Origin: Anthropogastromicrobium sp052273485
GTDB lineage: Bacteria; Bacillota; Clostridia; Lachnospirales; Lachnospiraceae
Direction: 5' to 3'
Assembly: GCA_052273485.1 (NCBI GenBank)
Contig: DAVZID010000008.1
Coordinates: 8,206-72,205, forward strand
Length of the DNA stretch: 64,000 nucleotides
In this document: positions 56,872 to 64,000 of the stretch, one piece after another
How positions within the stretch are numbered: position 1 is the first letter of the stretch
Layout of the letters: each line of letters starts with the position of its first letter
Notes under the pieces: generated by a model
Told to the model about the DNA's origin: nothing
What the model saw: the letters and a program-made list of their open reading frames with translations, nothing else
Databases searched by the model: none
Position numbers and translations under genes: made by a program

Positions 56872-59106
56872 ATGGTAGAGTTACAGGGATATATAGATCG
56901 GATTGTGTTTCGCAATGAAGAAAATGGCTACTCGGTGCTATGCATGAAGGAAGGAAATAAGGAAGAATTTCTTGTGGGTGTATTCCCAGATGTGTCCGAG
57001 GGTGAATATCTGACGGCACGCGGTGAGATGAATGTTCATCCGATTTATGGAAAACAGCTGCGTGTGCAAGAGTATGAGTTTACAGCCCCTAGTGATGCAG
57101 CTTCAACGTTAAAATATCTAAGCGCTGGTGCGATAAAAGGAATCGGCGAGACACTGGCGACAAGAATTGTTAAAAAGTTTGGTGATGATACGTTTCGGAT
57201 CATGGAGGAGGAGCCGGAGCGTCTGGCAGAAGTAAAGGGAATCAGTCCGCGAAAAGCAATGGAGATTTCTGGGGCTGTAGCAGGAAAACGCGACCTTCGT
57301 CAGGCAATGTTATTTTTGCAGCAGTACGGCATCAGTCAGAATCTTGGCATGAAGATTTATAATTTTTATCAGAGTCGTCTGTATCAAATTATCCGTGAAA
57401 ATCCGTATCGTCTCGCAGACGACATTGACGGTGTGGGATTCCGTATTGCCGATGAAATTGCGGCCAAGGCAGGCATTTTGCCAGACTCGGATTTTCGTAT
57501 CCGAAGCGGCATCTTGTATGTGCTAGAGCAGGCAACTGGGCAGGGGCACACCTGTCTTCCAATGGAGCAGGTCATGCAGGAGGCGAGGCGTCTTCTTGGT
57601 GTCGAGATTGATTCGATGAAGGATCGCATCATGGACCTGATTATGGATAAGAAAATCGTGGTAAAGACCAAGATATCATCCGACACTGGTGAAGAGATTC
57701 AGATGGTGTATTCGTCTGTTAACTATTATACAGAACTGTCCATTGCGCAGATGCTAAAGGATTTGAATATAAAGGACACGATCACACCGCAGGAGATTGC
57801 TAGAAAGATTGATGAAATCGAAAAAGAGCAGGACCTTTCGCTGGATGAGCGTCAGCGCCTTGCTGTGTCGGAGGCCGTCAACAATGGACTTACGATTATT
57901 ACGGGAGGACCGGGAACTGGAAAGACGACAACCATTCGCACAATCATCCACTATTTTGAAAAGGAAGGCCTCGATATTTTGCTTGCAGCGCCGACTGGAC
58001 GCGCGGCAAAGCGTATGACGGAGGCGACTGGCTGTGAGGCAAAAACGATTCACCGTCTGCTAGAGCTTTCTGGTATGGTGGGTGAGGGTGCGACGTCCTT
58101 TGGACGAAATGAGGACAATCCGCTCGAGACAGATGTTGTGATCATTGATGAGATGTCAATGGTGGATGTATTTTTAATGAAGTCATTGCTTCGCGCATTG
58201 GTGCCGGGAATGCGACTGATTCTTGTTGGCGATGTAAATCAGCTGCCGAGTGTCGGACCGGGAAATGTACTTCGTGATATGATTTCTGCCGATGCATTTC
58301 CAGTTGTGCGTCTTGAAAAGATTTTTCGTCAGGCAGCTGAGAGCGACATTATTATGAATGCGCATCGCATCAACGCAGGTGAGGTGGTCGAGCCCAAACC
58401 GGGCAGTCGTGATTTCCTCTTTATTAAGCGTGATAATCCAGGTAATATCGTTGGTGCGACGATTACCTTGCTCAAAGACAAATTGCCGGGATATGTGGGA
58501 AGCAATACGCGTGATATTCAGGTGCTTACGCCAATGCGAAAGGGTCTTCTTGGTGTAGAGCAGTTAAATGCTGCGCTGCAGGAAGCACTCAATCCGCCAG
58601 ATGCATCGAAGCAGGAGCTTGCCGTTGGTGATTTTATTCTGCGTGAGGGCGATAAGGTCATGCAGATTAAAAACAATTATCAGATGGAGTGGAAGGTGTT
58701 AAACAGCTATCGGATGCCGCTCGATGAGGGCGTTGGCGTGTTTAATGGCGACTGTGGAATTGTTCGCGAAATCAATTCTTATACAGAGATGCTTACCGTC
58801 GAGTTTGAGGAAGGACGACGAGTCGAATATGAATTTAAGCAGGCAGAGGAGCTAGAACTCGCCTATGCGGTTACCATTCATAAATCGCAAGGAAGTGAAT
58901 ATCCGGCAGTCATCCTGCCGCTTCTTGGCGGACCGAGGATGCTAATGAATCGAAATTTGCTTTACACCGCTGTCACCAGAGCAAAAAGCTGTGTCTGCAT
59001 TGTGGGAAGTGTTTATACATTTCAGGAGATGATTGCAAATGAGCAGGAGCAAAAGCGCTACAGCGGATTAAAGGACCGGATAAAGGAGGTTTATGAGCTG
59101 GCTTGA
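56872..59106 (+). CDS. recD2: RecD2-type ATP-dependent DNA helicase
   Basis: SF1B 5'-to-3' helicase of the RecBCD-independent RecD2 class (744 aa). It has an OB-like N-terminus (VELQGYIDRIVFRNEENGYSVL), helix-hairpin-helix segments (about 80-190, GIGETLATRIVKKFG), Walker A TGGPGTGKTTTI, Walker B VVIIDEMSMVD, GDVNQLPSVGPG, and the C-terminal UvrD-like fold with YAVTIHKSQGSEYPAVI. RecD2 acts in replication-stress and mismatch repair. AAGGTG precedes the ATG. The 3' end overlaps comFC by 14 bp, the usual order in Clostridia. Confidence 0.94.
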   Translation: MVELQGYIDRIVFRNEENGYSVLCMKEGNKEEFLVGVFPDVSEGEYLTARGEMNVHPIYGKQLRVQEYEFTAPSDAASTLKYLSAGAIKGIGETLATRIVKKFGDDTFRIMEEEPERLAEVKGISPRKAMEISGAVAGKRDLRQAMLFLQQYGISQNLGMKIYNFYQSRLYQIIRENPYRLADDIDGVGFRIADEIAAKAGILPDSDFRIRSGILYVLEQATGQGHTCLPMEQVMQEARRLLGVEIDSMKDRIMDLIMDKKIVVKTKISSDTGEEIQMVYSSVNYYTELSIAQMLKDLNIKDTITPQEIARKIDEIEKEQDLSLDERQRLAVSEAVNNGLTIITGGPGTGKTTTIRTIIHYFEKEGLDILLAAPTGRAAKRMTEATGCEAKTIHRLLELSGMVGEGATSFGRNEDNPLETDVVIIDEMSMVDVFLMKSLLRALVPGMRLILVGDVNQLPSVGPGNVLRDMISADAFPVVRLEKIFRQAAESDIIMNAHRINAGEVVEPKPGSRDFLFIKRDNPGNIVGATITLLKDKLPGYVGSNTRDIQVLTPMRKGLLGVEQLNAALQEALNPPDASKQELAVGDFILREGDKVMQIKNNYQMEWKVLNSYRMPLDEGVGVFNGDCGIVREINSYTEMLTVEFEEGRRVEYEFKQAEELELAYAVTIHKSQGSEYPAVILPLLGGPRMLMNRNLLYTAVTRAKSCVCIVGSVYTFQEMIANEQEQKRYSGLKDRIKEVYELA

Positions 59107-59809
59107 TGAGCTGCTTTTTCCGAGGCGCTGCCCGGTATGTCAGGACATTACTGGTGCGTGGGGAAAGCCAATCTGTGATACGTGCAGAAAAAAGCTTCGT
59201 CCAGTGGCAGATAACGGCTGTTTAAAATGCGGTCGTCTGCTGCAAAACGAGGAACGAGAGTACTGTGAGGATTGTATGCGAATGAAACGCAGCATTGTCC
59301 GCAGCCTTACTGGGTATGATTATCATGAAGAGTGGGTGCACAAAATGATTTTTCAGGTCAAGTATCACAATGCAAGGCAGTTGCTCGACTATCCGTGTAA
59401 AATAGCTTCCGAAGAATATAAGAATGTTGTCATGAGCTGGCAATGTGACTGCCTGATCCCGGTACCGCTTCATCGCTCAAAACGGCGAAAACGCGGATTT
59501 AATCAGGCGGAAGAGATTGCAAAGCGAATTGCAGCGGTGTGGGCACTTCCCGTCGATAACAAGGTACTTACTCGCATAAAAAAGACACGCCCACAAAAAG
59601 ATCTTGACAGTGCAGCACGTCAGGAAAATCTTGCCGATGCATTTGTCGCAGACCGAAGTTTGTCACAGATGTATCAGCGCGTGATTCTTGTCGACGATAT
59701 TTATACGACAGGAAGCACAATGGAATCTTGCGCGAAAGCACTGCTTGCGGCAGGGGTGCAGCAGGTCTATGGGTTTGCGCTCAGCTCCGGGCGGGATGAA
59801 CCATCATAG
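59093..59809 (+). CDS. comFC: ComF family phosphoribosyltransferase-fold protein
   Basis: 238-aa protein of the ComFC/GntX type. The N-terminal zinc ribbon has CPVCQ, CDTC, CLKC and CEDC pairs, and the C-terminal phosphoribosyltransferase fold carries VILVDDIYTTGSTMESCAKAL. ComFC helps DNA uptake in naturally competent species, yet it is widely kept in species not known to be competent. AAAGGAGGT lies just before the ATG inside recD2, so the two are coupled. No other competence genes are present nearby. Confidence 0.93.
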   Translation: MSWLDELLFPRRCPVCQDITGAWGKPICDTCRKKLRPVADNGCLKCGRLLQNEEREYCEDCMRMKRSIVRSLTGYDYHEEWVHKMIFQVKYHNARQLLDYPCKIASEEYKNVVMSWQCDCLIPVPLHRSKRRKRGFNQAEEIAKRIAAVWALPVDNKVLTRIKKTRPQKDLDSAARQENLADAFVADRSLSQMYQRVILVDDIYTTGSTMESCAKALLAAGVQQVYGFALSSGRDEPS

Positions 59810-59944
59810 TTTAAATTAGCGGCGAGATGGATTTACTTTATTTATATTTTTTTTAGAATCATTCGTGTATTTTTTAGATACGCAGAACAAAGAATCTGAT
59901 ATAATAAGCTTATGGCAGAAGAAAACAAAGGAAAGGAGAATGCC

Positions 59945-61630
59945 ATGAAGCTAAAAAATAAGTTAATTATCTCATTTTTAATGATTATGGCAATACCGCT
60001 TTTTCTGTTTTGCGTATTCAGCGTTGTGTTGGTACGGTATCAATTCGTGATCATCCAGAACAGCTATGGTGTGTCGGCAGAGATTACGGACTTTTTCCCA
60101 AATAACAATAAACTGTTCAGCGAGCTGATGACAAATGTACAGCTGAAATTAAAGGATGAAGTAGAAGAAGATGGCGGATTGCTGGAAGATAAAGAAAAGC
60201 TAGAGGAGTACTGTGAGAAAGAAGCTGGAAAATTTATAAATGTAGTTGTTCTTAAAGATTCTGATATTTATTACAGCTACAAGCCATTGCAGCAGGAGGA
60301 GATCGAAGCAATTGAGAAAGAATCGCAGGAGGACGCGGATACGGCAGAGGCCACTGGCACGGTGTATTTAAGTCAGGAAAACACGATTCTTGGAAAGGCT
60401 GTTGATAGTCTATTTGCCGATGGCAGTCGGGCTCAGGTTTACACACTTGTGAAGGTCAATCAATGGCTTCCAGAGCTAAAACAACTTGTCGTTCAGTTTA
60501 TTTTGGCAATGGTCTTTATCTTGTTTTTGACCGCATGTATTTTTACAACATGGATTTATCGCTCTGTTGTGCAGCCAATTCGAGAACTTCGTCAGGCAAC
60601 GGAGAAGATCAAAGCAGGCAATCTTGATTTCCAAGTGGTGGCAACCTCAAACGATGAGATGGGACAGCTTTGTACCGACTTTGAGAAGATGAGGCAGCGT
60701 CTTAAGGAGAGTGCAGAAGAAAAGATTCGCTTCGACAATGAAAACCGCGAGCTGATCAGCAATATTTCGCATGACTTAAAGACACCGATCACTTCCATTA
60801 AAGGATATGTGGAGGGAATCATGGATGGCGTTGCCGATACGCCGGAGAAGATGGAGCGTTATCTAAAGACTGTCTATAATAAGACAAATGATATGCAGCG
60901 TCTGATTGATGAGCTGACGTTCTATTCAAAGATTGATACCAACCGCATTCCATACAATTTCAGAAAGATCAATGTCAGCGATTATTTCGGCGATTGTGCC
61001 GAGGAGGTTGGCCTAGATCTTGGGGCGAAAAATATCGTATTCCAGTATGCCAATTATGTGGATGAGAATGTGATCGTCATTGCTGATCCAGAGCAGATTC
61101 GGCGAGTAGTCAACAATATCATCGGAAATTCCTGCAAATATTTTGATAAGTCGCAGTGCTTTATCAATATGCGCATCAAGGATGTCGGCGATTTCATTCA
61201 GGTGGAGATCGAGGATAACGGAAAAGGTATTGCGGCGAAGGATATTCCTTATATCTTTGATCGTTTCTATCGGACAGATTCCTCACGGAATTCGTCGAAG
61301 GGCGGCAGTGGCATTGGTCTATCGATTGTCCGCAAAATTATGGAAGATCATGGTGGAAAGGTATGGGCTTCGAGTAAGGAAGGAACCGGTACAGTTGTGT
61401 ACTTTGTTTTGAGAAAGTATCAGGAAAACGTACAAAATGTAGAAAAACAAAGCGACGAAGAGTCGGATGATTCAAAGTCGAAGGATTCAAAAGCAAAGGA
61501 GCAAAAAATAAAAGAAACAAAGGCGACGAAAGAAAAGAGTACCGGAAAGGTTGCATTTACGCAGGAAGCTTCGGGAAAAAATTCCACGTCGCGCATCATA
61601 CAGATGCATGGAAAAGAAAGGAAGGAATAA
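59945..61630 (+). CDS. Two-component sensor histidine kinase
   Basis: Membrane sensor kinase of 561 aa. It has two helices (about 5-30 and 180-205) flanking a 150-residue extracellular sensor rich in Glu and Asp, a HAMP domain (about 207-258), HisKA with the phospho-acceptor in SNISHDLKTPITSIKGY, and an ATPase domain with NNIIGNSCKYF and GSGIGLSIVRKIME. After the kinase (from about 490) comes a 70-residue Lys/Ser/Glu tail of unknown role. Its response regulator follows after 1 nt. The signal is not evident. AAAGGAGAA sets ATG 59945. Confidence 0.93.
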   Translation: MKLKNKLIISFLMIMAIPLFLFCVFSVVLVRYQFVIIQNSYGVSAEITDFFPNNNKLFSELMTNVQLKLKDEVEEDGGLLEDKEKLEEYCEKEAGKFINVVVLKDSDIYYSYKPLQQEEIEAIEKESQEDADTAEATGTVYLSQENTILGKAVDSLFADGSRAQVYTLVKVNQWLPELKQLVVQFILAMVFILFLTACIFTTWIYRSVVQPIRELRQATEKIKAGNLDFQVVATSNDEMGQLCTDFEKMRQRLKESAEEKIRFDNENRELISNISHDLKTPITSIKGYVEGIMDGVADTPEKMERYLKTVYNKTNDMQRLIDELTFYSKIDTNRIPYNFRKINVSDYFGDCAEEVGLDLGAKNIVFQYANYVDENVIVIADPEQIRRVVNNIIGNSCKYFDKSQCFINMRIKDVGDFIQVEIEDNGKGIAAKDIPYIFDRFYRTDSSRNSSKGGSGIGLSIVRKIMEDHGGKVWASSKEGTGTVVYFVLRKYQENVQNVEKQSDEESDDSKSKDSKAKEQKIKETKATKEKSTGKVAFTQEASGKNSTSRIIQMHGKERKE

Positions 61631-61631
61631 C

Positions 61632-62321
61632 ATGTCAAGGATATTAATCATAGAAGACGAAATCAGTATTGCAGAGCTTGAGCGAGATTATCTGGAACTT
61701 TCAGGTTTTGAAGTAGAGATTGAGACAAATGGTGAGAGTGGGCTTGATCGGGCTCTCAAGGAAGAATTTGATCTGATCATACTGGATTTGATGCTCCCGG
61801 GAATTGATGGATTTGATATCTGCAAGCGAATTCGTGAGCGTAAAAATACGCCGATTATCATGGTTTCCGCAAAGAAGGATGATATTGACAAGATTCGCGG
61901 ACTCGGACTTGGAGCCGATGATTATATGACGAAGCCATTTAGCCCAAGTGAGCTGGTTGCTCGCGTAAAAGCGCATATGGCACGTTACCAGAGACTCGTT
62001 GGCAGCAATGCACAGCAAAATGATATCGTTGAAATTCGAGGAATCAAGATCGACAAGACAGCGCGTCGTGTATGGGTAAATGGCGAGGAGAAGGCATTCA
62101 CCACAAAGGAGTTTGATCTTTTAACTTTTCTTGCAGAAAATCCAAATCACGTATTTACAAAAGACGAGCTGTTCCGCAAGATTTGGGATATGGCATCCAT
62201 CGGCGATATTGCAACCGTAACCGTTCATATTAAAAAGATTCGTGAGAAGATTGAGTATGATACGTCAAAACCACAGTATATTGAGACGATCTGGGGTGTA
62301 GGTTATCGATTTAAGGTCTGA
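61632..62321 (+). CDS. OmpR-family response regulator
   Basis: 229-aa DNA-binding regulator partnered with the upstream kinase. The receiver domain has IEDE (acidic pocket), the phospho-Asp in LIILDLMLPGIDG and the conserved Lys in MTKPFSPSEL. The C-terminal winged helix (about 130-228) includes FTTKEFDLLTFLAENPNHVFTK and TVTVHIKKIREKIE. The ATG follows AAGGAAGG. Gene order kinase then regulator is reversed relative to many Firmicute pairs; targets unknown. Confidence 0.94.
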   Translation: MSRILIIEDEISIAELERDYLELSGFEVEIETNGESGLDRALKEEFDLIILDLMLPGIDGFDICKRIRERKNTPIIMVSAKKDDIDKIRGLGLGADDYMTKPFSPSELVARVKAHMARYQRLVGSNAQQNDIVEIRGIKIDKTARRVWVNGEEKAFTTKEFDLLTFLAENPNHVFTKDELFRKIWDMASIGDIATVTVHIKKIREKIEYDTSKPQYIETIWGVGYRFKV

Positions 62322-62430
62322 TCTTGAATTTAATCTTGAGTTTGATCTGAATGGAATAAGTCAATTGGATAAGCAATATAAGTAAGGAAGCACATAAAAA
62401 CAAAGTAAAAAATACGAAGGGACATGAGTT

Positions 62431-63081
62431 ATGAAAAAATACATTTTATTCGATCTGGATGGTACCCTTACCGATCCAATGGAGGGAATCTGCAAGTCTG
62501 CGGCGAGAGGACTGGCACATTTTGGAATTGAGGCGGATTATCATGATTTGACTTTTTTTATCGGACCGCCGCTGTTAGATACCTACCGTGATCACTATGG
62601 CATGAGCGATGAGCAGGCGAAGGAGGCCGTTGTGGCATTCCGCGAGTATTTCCAGCCGATTGGAATTTACGAGAATGAAATTTATCCAGGCATCGAGGAG
62701 ATGTTAAAGGAGCTTGAGGAAAAAGGGTATTTCCTTGCAATGGCAACCTCAAAGCCAGAGGCATTTGCCGATATCGTTTTGAAGCATTTCCATATCCGCG
62801 ATTATATTAAGGTAATGGCAGGTGCGACGATGGATGAGGGAAGAACTGATAAGGCAGAGGTACTTGCGTATGCACTAGAGCAGATGAATATTCCGGATCT
62901 GTCCGAGGCAGTCATGGTCGGTGATCGTAGTTATGACGTAAAGGGTGCACAGGCGATGGGCATGGACTGCATTGGTGTCACATACGGATATGGAAGCCGA
63001 GAGGAGCTTGAAGAGGCAGGTGCCACCAAGATTGCAGAGAGCGTAGAAGAATTGAAAAATATTATTTTGAATTGGAAGTAA
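62431..63081 (+). CDS. HAD family hydrolase, phosphoglycolate phosphatase-like
   Basis: Phosphatase of 216 aa. Motif I LFDLDGTLTDP (nucleophile D9 and D11), motif II MATSKPEA, motif III Lys in the cap-proximal region (TDKAEVLAYAL), and motif IV VMVGDRSYDVKGAQAMG. The alpha-helical cap (about 20-80) places it with Gph/PgmB-like enzymes. Substrate specificity is open: phosphoglycolate or a sugar phosphate. AAGGGACATGAGTT precedes the ATG; the gene is monocistronic and ends at a clear terminator. Confidence 0.9.
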   Translation: MKKYILFDLDGTLTDPMEGICKSAARGLAHFGIEADYHDLTFFIGPPLLDTYRDHYGMSDEQAKEAVVAFREYFQPIGIYENEIYPGIEEMLKELEEKGYFLAMATSKPEAFADIVLKHFHIRDYIKVMAGATMDEGRTDKAEVLAYALEQMNIPDLSEAVMVGDRSYDVKGAQAMGMDCIGVTYGYGSREELEEAGATKIAESVEELKNIILNWK

Positions 63082-63095
63082 TAAAAGGAATACAC

Positions 63096-63141
63096 AGAGC
63101 TTTGGTTTAATGGCATTGGCTGTAGAACCAAGCTCTTTTTT
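63096..63141 (+). terminator. Terminator after the HAD gene
   Basis: AGAGCTTTGGTT pairs with AACCAAGCTCT (one bulge), followed by T6. The 155 bp from here to 63297 hold no gene. Confidence 0.88.
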
Positions 63142-63297
63142 CGGTGAGAGACATTGGTAAATAAAAAATATTCAGTCAATAGAGAGATTGATACCCATTA
63201 CAGCTAGTAAGTATTCGTAAACTGTTTGAATAATTATATACAATTCACACAATTAAGAAAAGATAAAGAAAAACTTAAAAATATTTTCAAAAAGTGC

Positions 63298-63326
63298 TTG
63301 ACAAAATAGAGGCAGTACGCTATAAT
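63298..63326 (+). promoter_or_regulatory. Promoter of box-RNA locus B
   Basis: TTGACA (63298-63303), 17-nt spacer, TATAAT (63321-63326), a full consensus. Upstream context GTGCTTGACAAAA parallels locus A. Confidence 0.9.
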
Positions 63327-63385
63327 GAAGTCACAACAAAGAGATAAACAAACATCCCAAAAAAAATCGGGAGGGAAACCCAGAA

Positions 63386-63413
63386 AAGGAGGTACGGTCC
63401 AAAGTACAGTTAA
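63386..63413 (+). other. Box B1: SD with start codon replaced
   Basis: AAAGGAGGT and spacer ACGGTCCA are identical to box A1, but the start position reads AAG (63402-63404), so AAG TAC AGT TAA is not initiated. Either the box has decayed or its function is not initiation. Confidence 0.7.
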
Positions 63414-63827
63414 GTTTCGTTTCATTACTTAATTACAAGTAATTGAAACATAGGAAAACAAAATTCTACATAGAACGATTTTCAAATCTGTCAAAAGCAG
63501 TCAATGATTTCTTATCTGTGAAGAGAAAGCAGAAAAGAGGAACCCCGAAGACAAAGAAAAGAATCAACGGGAAGCCGATAGAAAAATATGATATCAATAT
63601 TTTAAAATCAAAGGATGCAAAATATTCATATCAGCACACAGTCTATCATATCAGAGAAATGCAGACAGACAAAAAAGAATAAAAAAGAAAAGATAGTTCT
63701 TGCAGAATAAAGAGAGACAAAGAACAATTTCATAACAAAGCTATAGCAAACGGATAAGAAAACAAAAAGACAAACAAAGTCAAAAAGAAAACTTATTCCT
63801 AATCCTAAAAAGTTGGCAACCAAAGAA

Positions 63828-63859
63828 AGAGGTATTGTCCAATGGATAACGAAGTTTGA
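63828..63859 (+). other. Box B2: SD plus mini-ORF MDNEV
   Basis: AGAGGT, spacer ATTGTCCA, then ATG GAT AAC GAA GTT TGA (63842-63859). Corresponds in place and peptide to box A4 (MDEIV). Confidence 0.75.
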
Positions 63860-63860
63860 G

Positions 63861-63897
63861 AGCGGGTATCGAATCGAAATAATCGGTACCCGCTTTC
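63861..63897 (+). terminator. Terminator of locus B
   Basis: AGCGGGTATCGA (63861-63872) pairs with TCGGTACCCGCT (63883-63894), then TTCTT. Confidence 0.88.
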
Positions 63898-63932
63898 TTG
63901 TGCGTGAAAATATAAAAAGGTTGAAAAAGTTG

Positions 63933-63961
63933 TTGACAAGTCGACTGCATCGTGGTATTAT
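63933..63961 (+). promoter_or_regulatory. Third promoter at the window edge
   Basis: TTGACA (63933-63938), 17-nt spacer, TATTAT (63956-63961). Inverted hexamers GTTGAC (63932-63937) and GTCAAC (63963-63968) flank it. The downstream sequence is again A/C-rich and gene-free up to the edge, so this may start a third unit next to locus B. Confidence 0.6.
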
Positions 63962-64000
63962 AGTCAACGTCGCTGAAAACAACACAGACACAACAAATAC

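Larger units (their letters stand above)
63333..63897 (+). ncRNA. A-rich non-coding RNA, locus B
   Basis: Second member of the same transcript type (about 565 nt). It opens with a consensus promoter, has a first box (AAGGAGGT ACGGTCCA) and a last box (MDNEV) directly before a GC-rich terminator whose stem, AGCGGGTATCGA, resembles that of locus A. Between the boxes is A-rich, low-C sequence. A 79-codon TTG-initiated frame runs through part of it (63443-63682) but lacks a ribosome site and has no counterpart in locus A. Locus B has two boxes and locus A four. Confidence 0.7.

Noticed and set aside
63443..63682. 79-codon open frame inside locus B
   Set aside because: It would start with TTG without a ribosome site, its composition follows the A-rich DNA (Lys/Arg/Asn), and locus A has no counterpart. 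It was left as part of the non-coding RNA, with some doubt.

Overview
The window reads as a stretch of chromosome from a spore-forming, anaerobic low-to-moderate-GC Firmicute, most likely a gut Lachnospiraceae (Clostridium cluster XIVa). Pointers are a SpoIIID-type sporulation regulator, a CwlD-like cortex amidase, an LL-diaminopimelate aminotransferase, a flavodiiron protein for oxygen detoxification, a MecA adaptor, an archaeal/eukaryal-type ProRS under a T-box, glnA next to an ANTAR regulator, and polysaccharide-degrading enzymes (GH42, GH51, rhamnulose-phosphate aldolase with propanediol oxidoreductase). No rRNA, tRNA, CRISPR, prophage or intact insertion sequence was seen. Family assignments come from motifs read by eye, without any database search.

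Layout. 0-3.6 kb: DEAD-box helicase and GH42 beta-galactosidase, followed by a palindromic intergenic element. 3.8-9.3 kb: aspartokinase, flavodiiron protein, haemolysin III-like membrane protein, an unassigned protein with a possible nuclease core, and DegV. 9.3-15.9 kb: HD protein, ROK glucokinase, ABC exporter, two small proteins, CBS-type inorganic pyrophosphatase and a flavin reductase-like protein. 16-28.3 kb is an amino-acid and cell-wall biosynthesis block: murA behind an attenuator-like leader, metK behind a SAM-I riboswitch, an RluA-family enzyme, a second aspartokinase, proS behind a proline T-box, glnA plus ANTAR protein, dapL and aroA. 28.4-36.4 kb: citrate synthase, SEC-C protein, MecA, a structured leader RNA, a GH18 protein, a CwlD-like amidase, 48-bp tandem repeats and a Sua5/TsaC protein. 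37.5-51.5 kb: glycogen debranching enzyme, Nth, arabinofuranosidase, rhaD-fucO, alarmone synthetase with a split ChrA pair, small and remnant genes, and two metallopeptidases. 51.6-63.1 kb: a possible small RNA, LTA-synthase-like protein, SpoIIID, CutC, MreB-like protein, RecD2, ComFC, a two-component pair and a HAD phosphatase.

The most unusual feature is a pair of related non-coding loci at about 36.5-37.3 kb and 63.3-63.9 kb, with a third promoter of the same spacing at the right edge of the window. Each has a consensus promoter, a very A-rich transcript without an apparent gene, and a GC-rich terminator. Dispersed in them are boxes made of a Shine-Dalgarno sequence, a constrained 8-nt spacer and an ATG opening a two- to five-codon ORF. 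The spacer can extend pairing to the 3' end of 16S rRNA. I do not recognise this as a described RNA class, and it is my main candidate for something new.

Regulation is rich in RNA: SAM-I, T-box, an SD-masking hairpin before aspartokinase, and attenuator-like leaders before murA, the GH18 gene and the LTA-synthase gene. A family of short TTCACA/TGTGAA-bounded palindromic elements also recurs between 18 and 27 kb.
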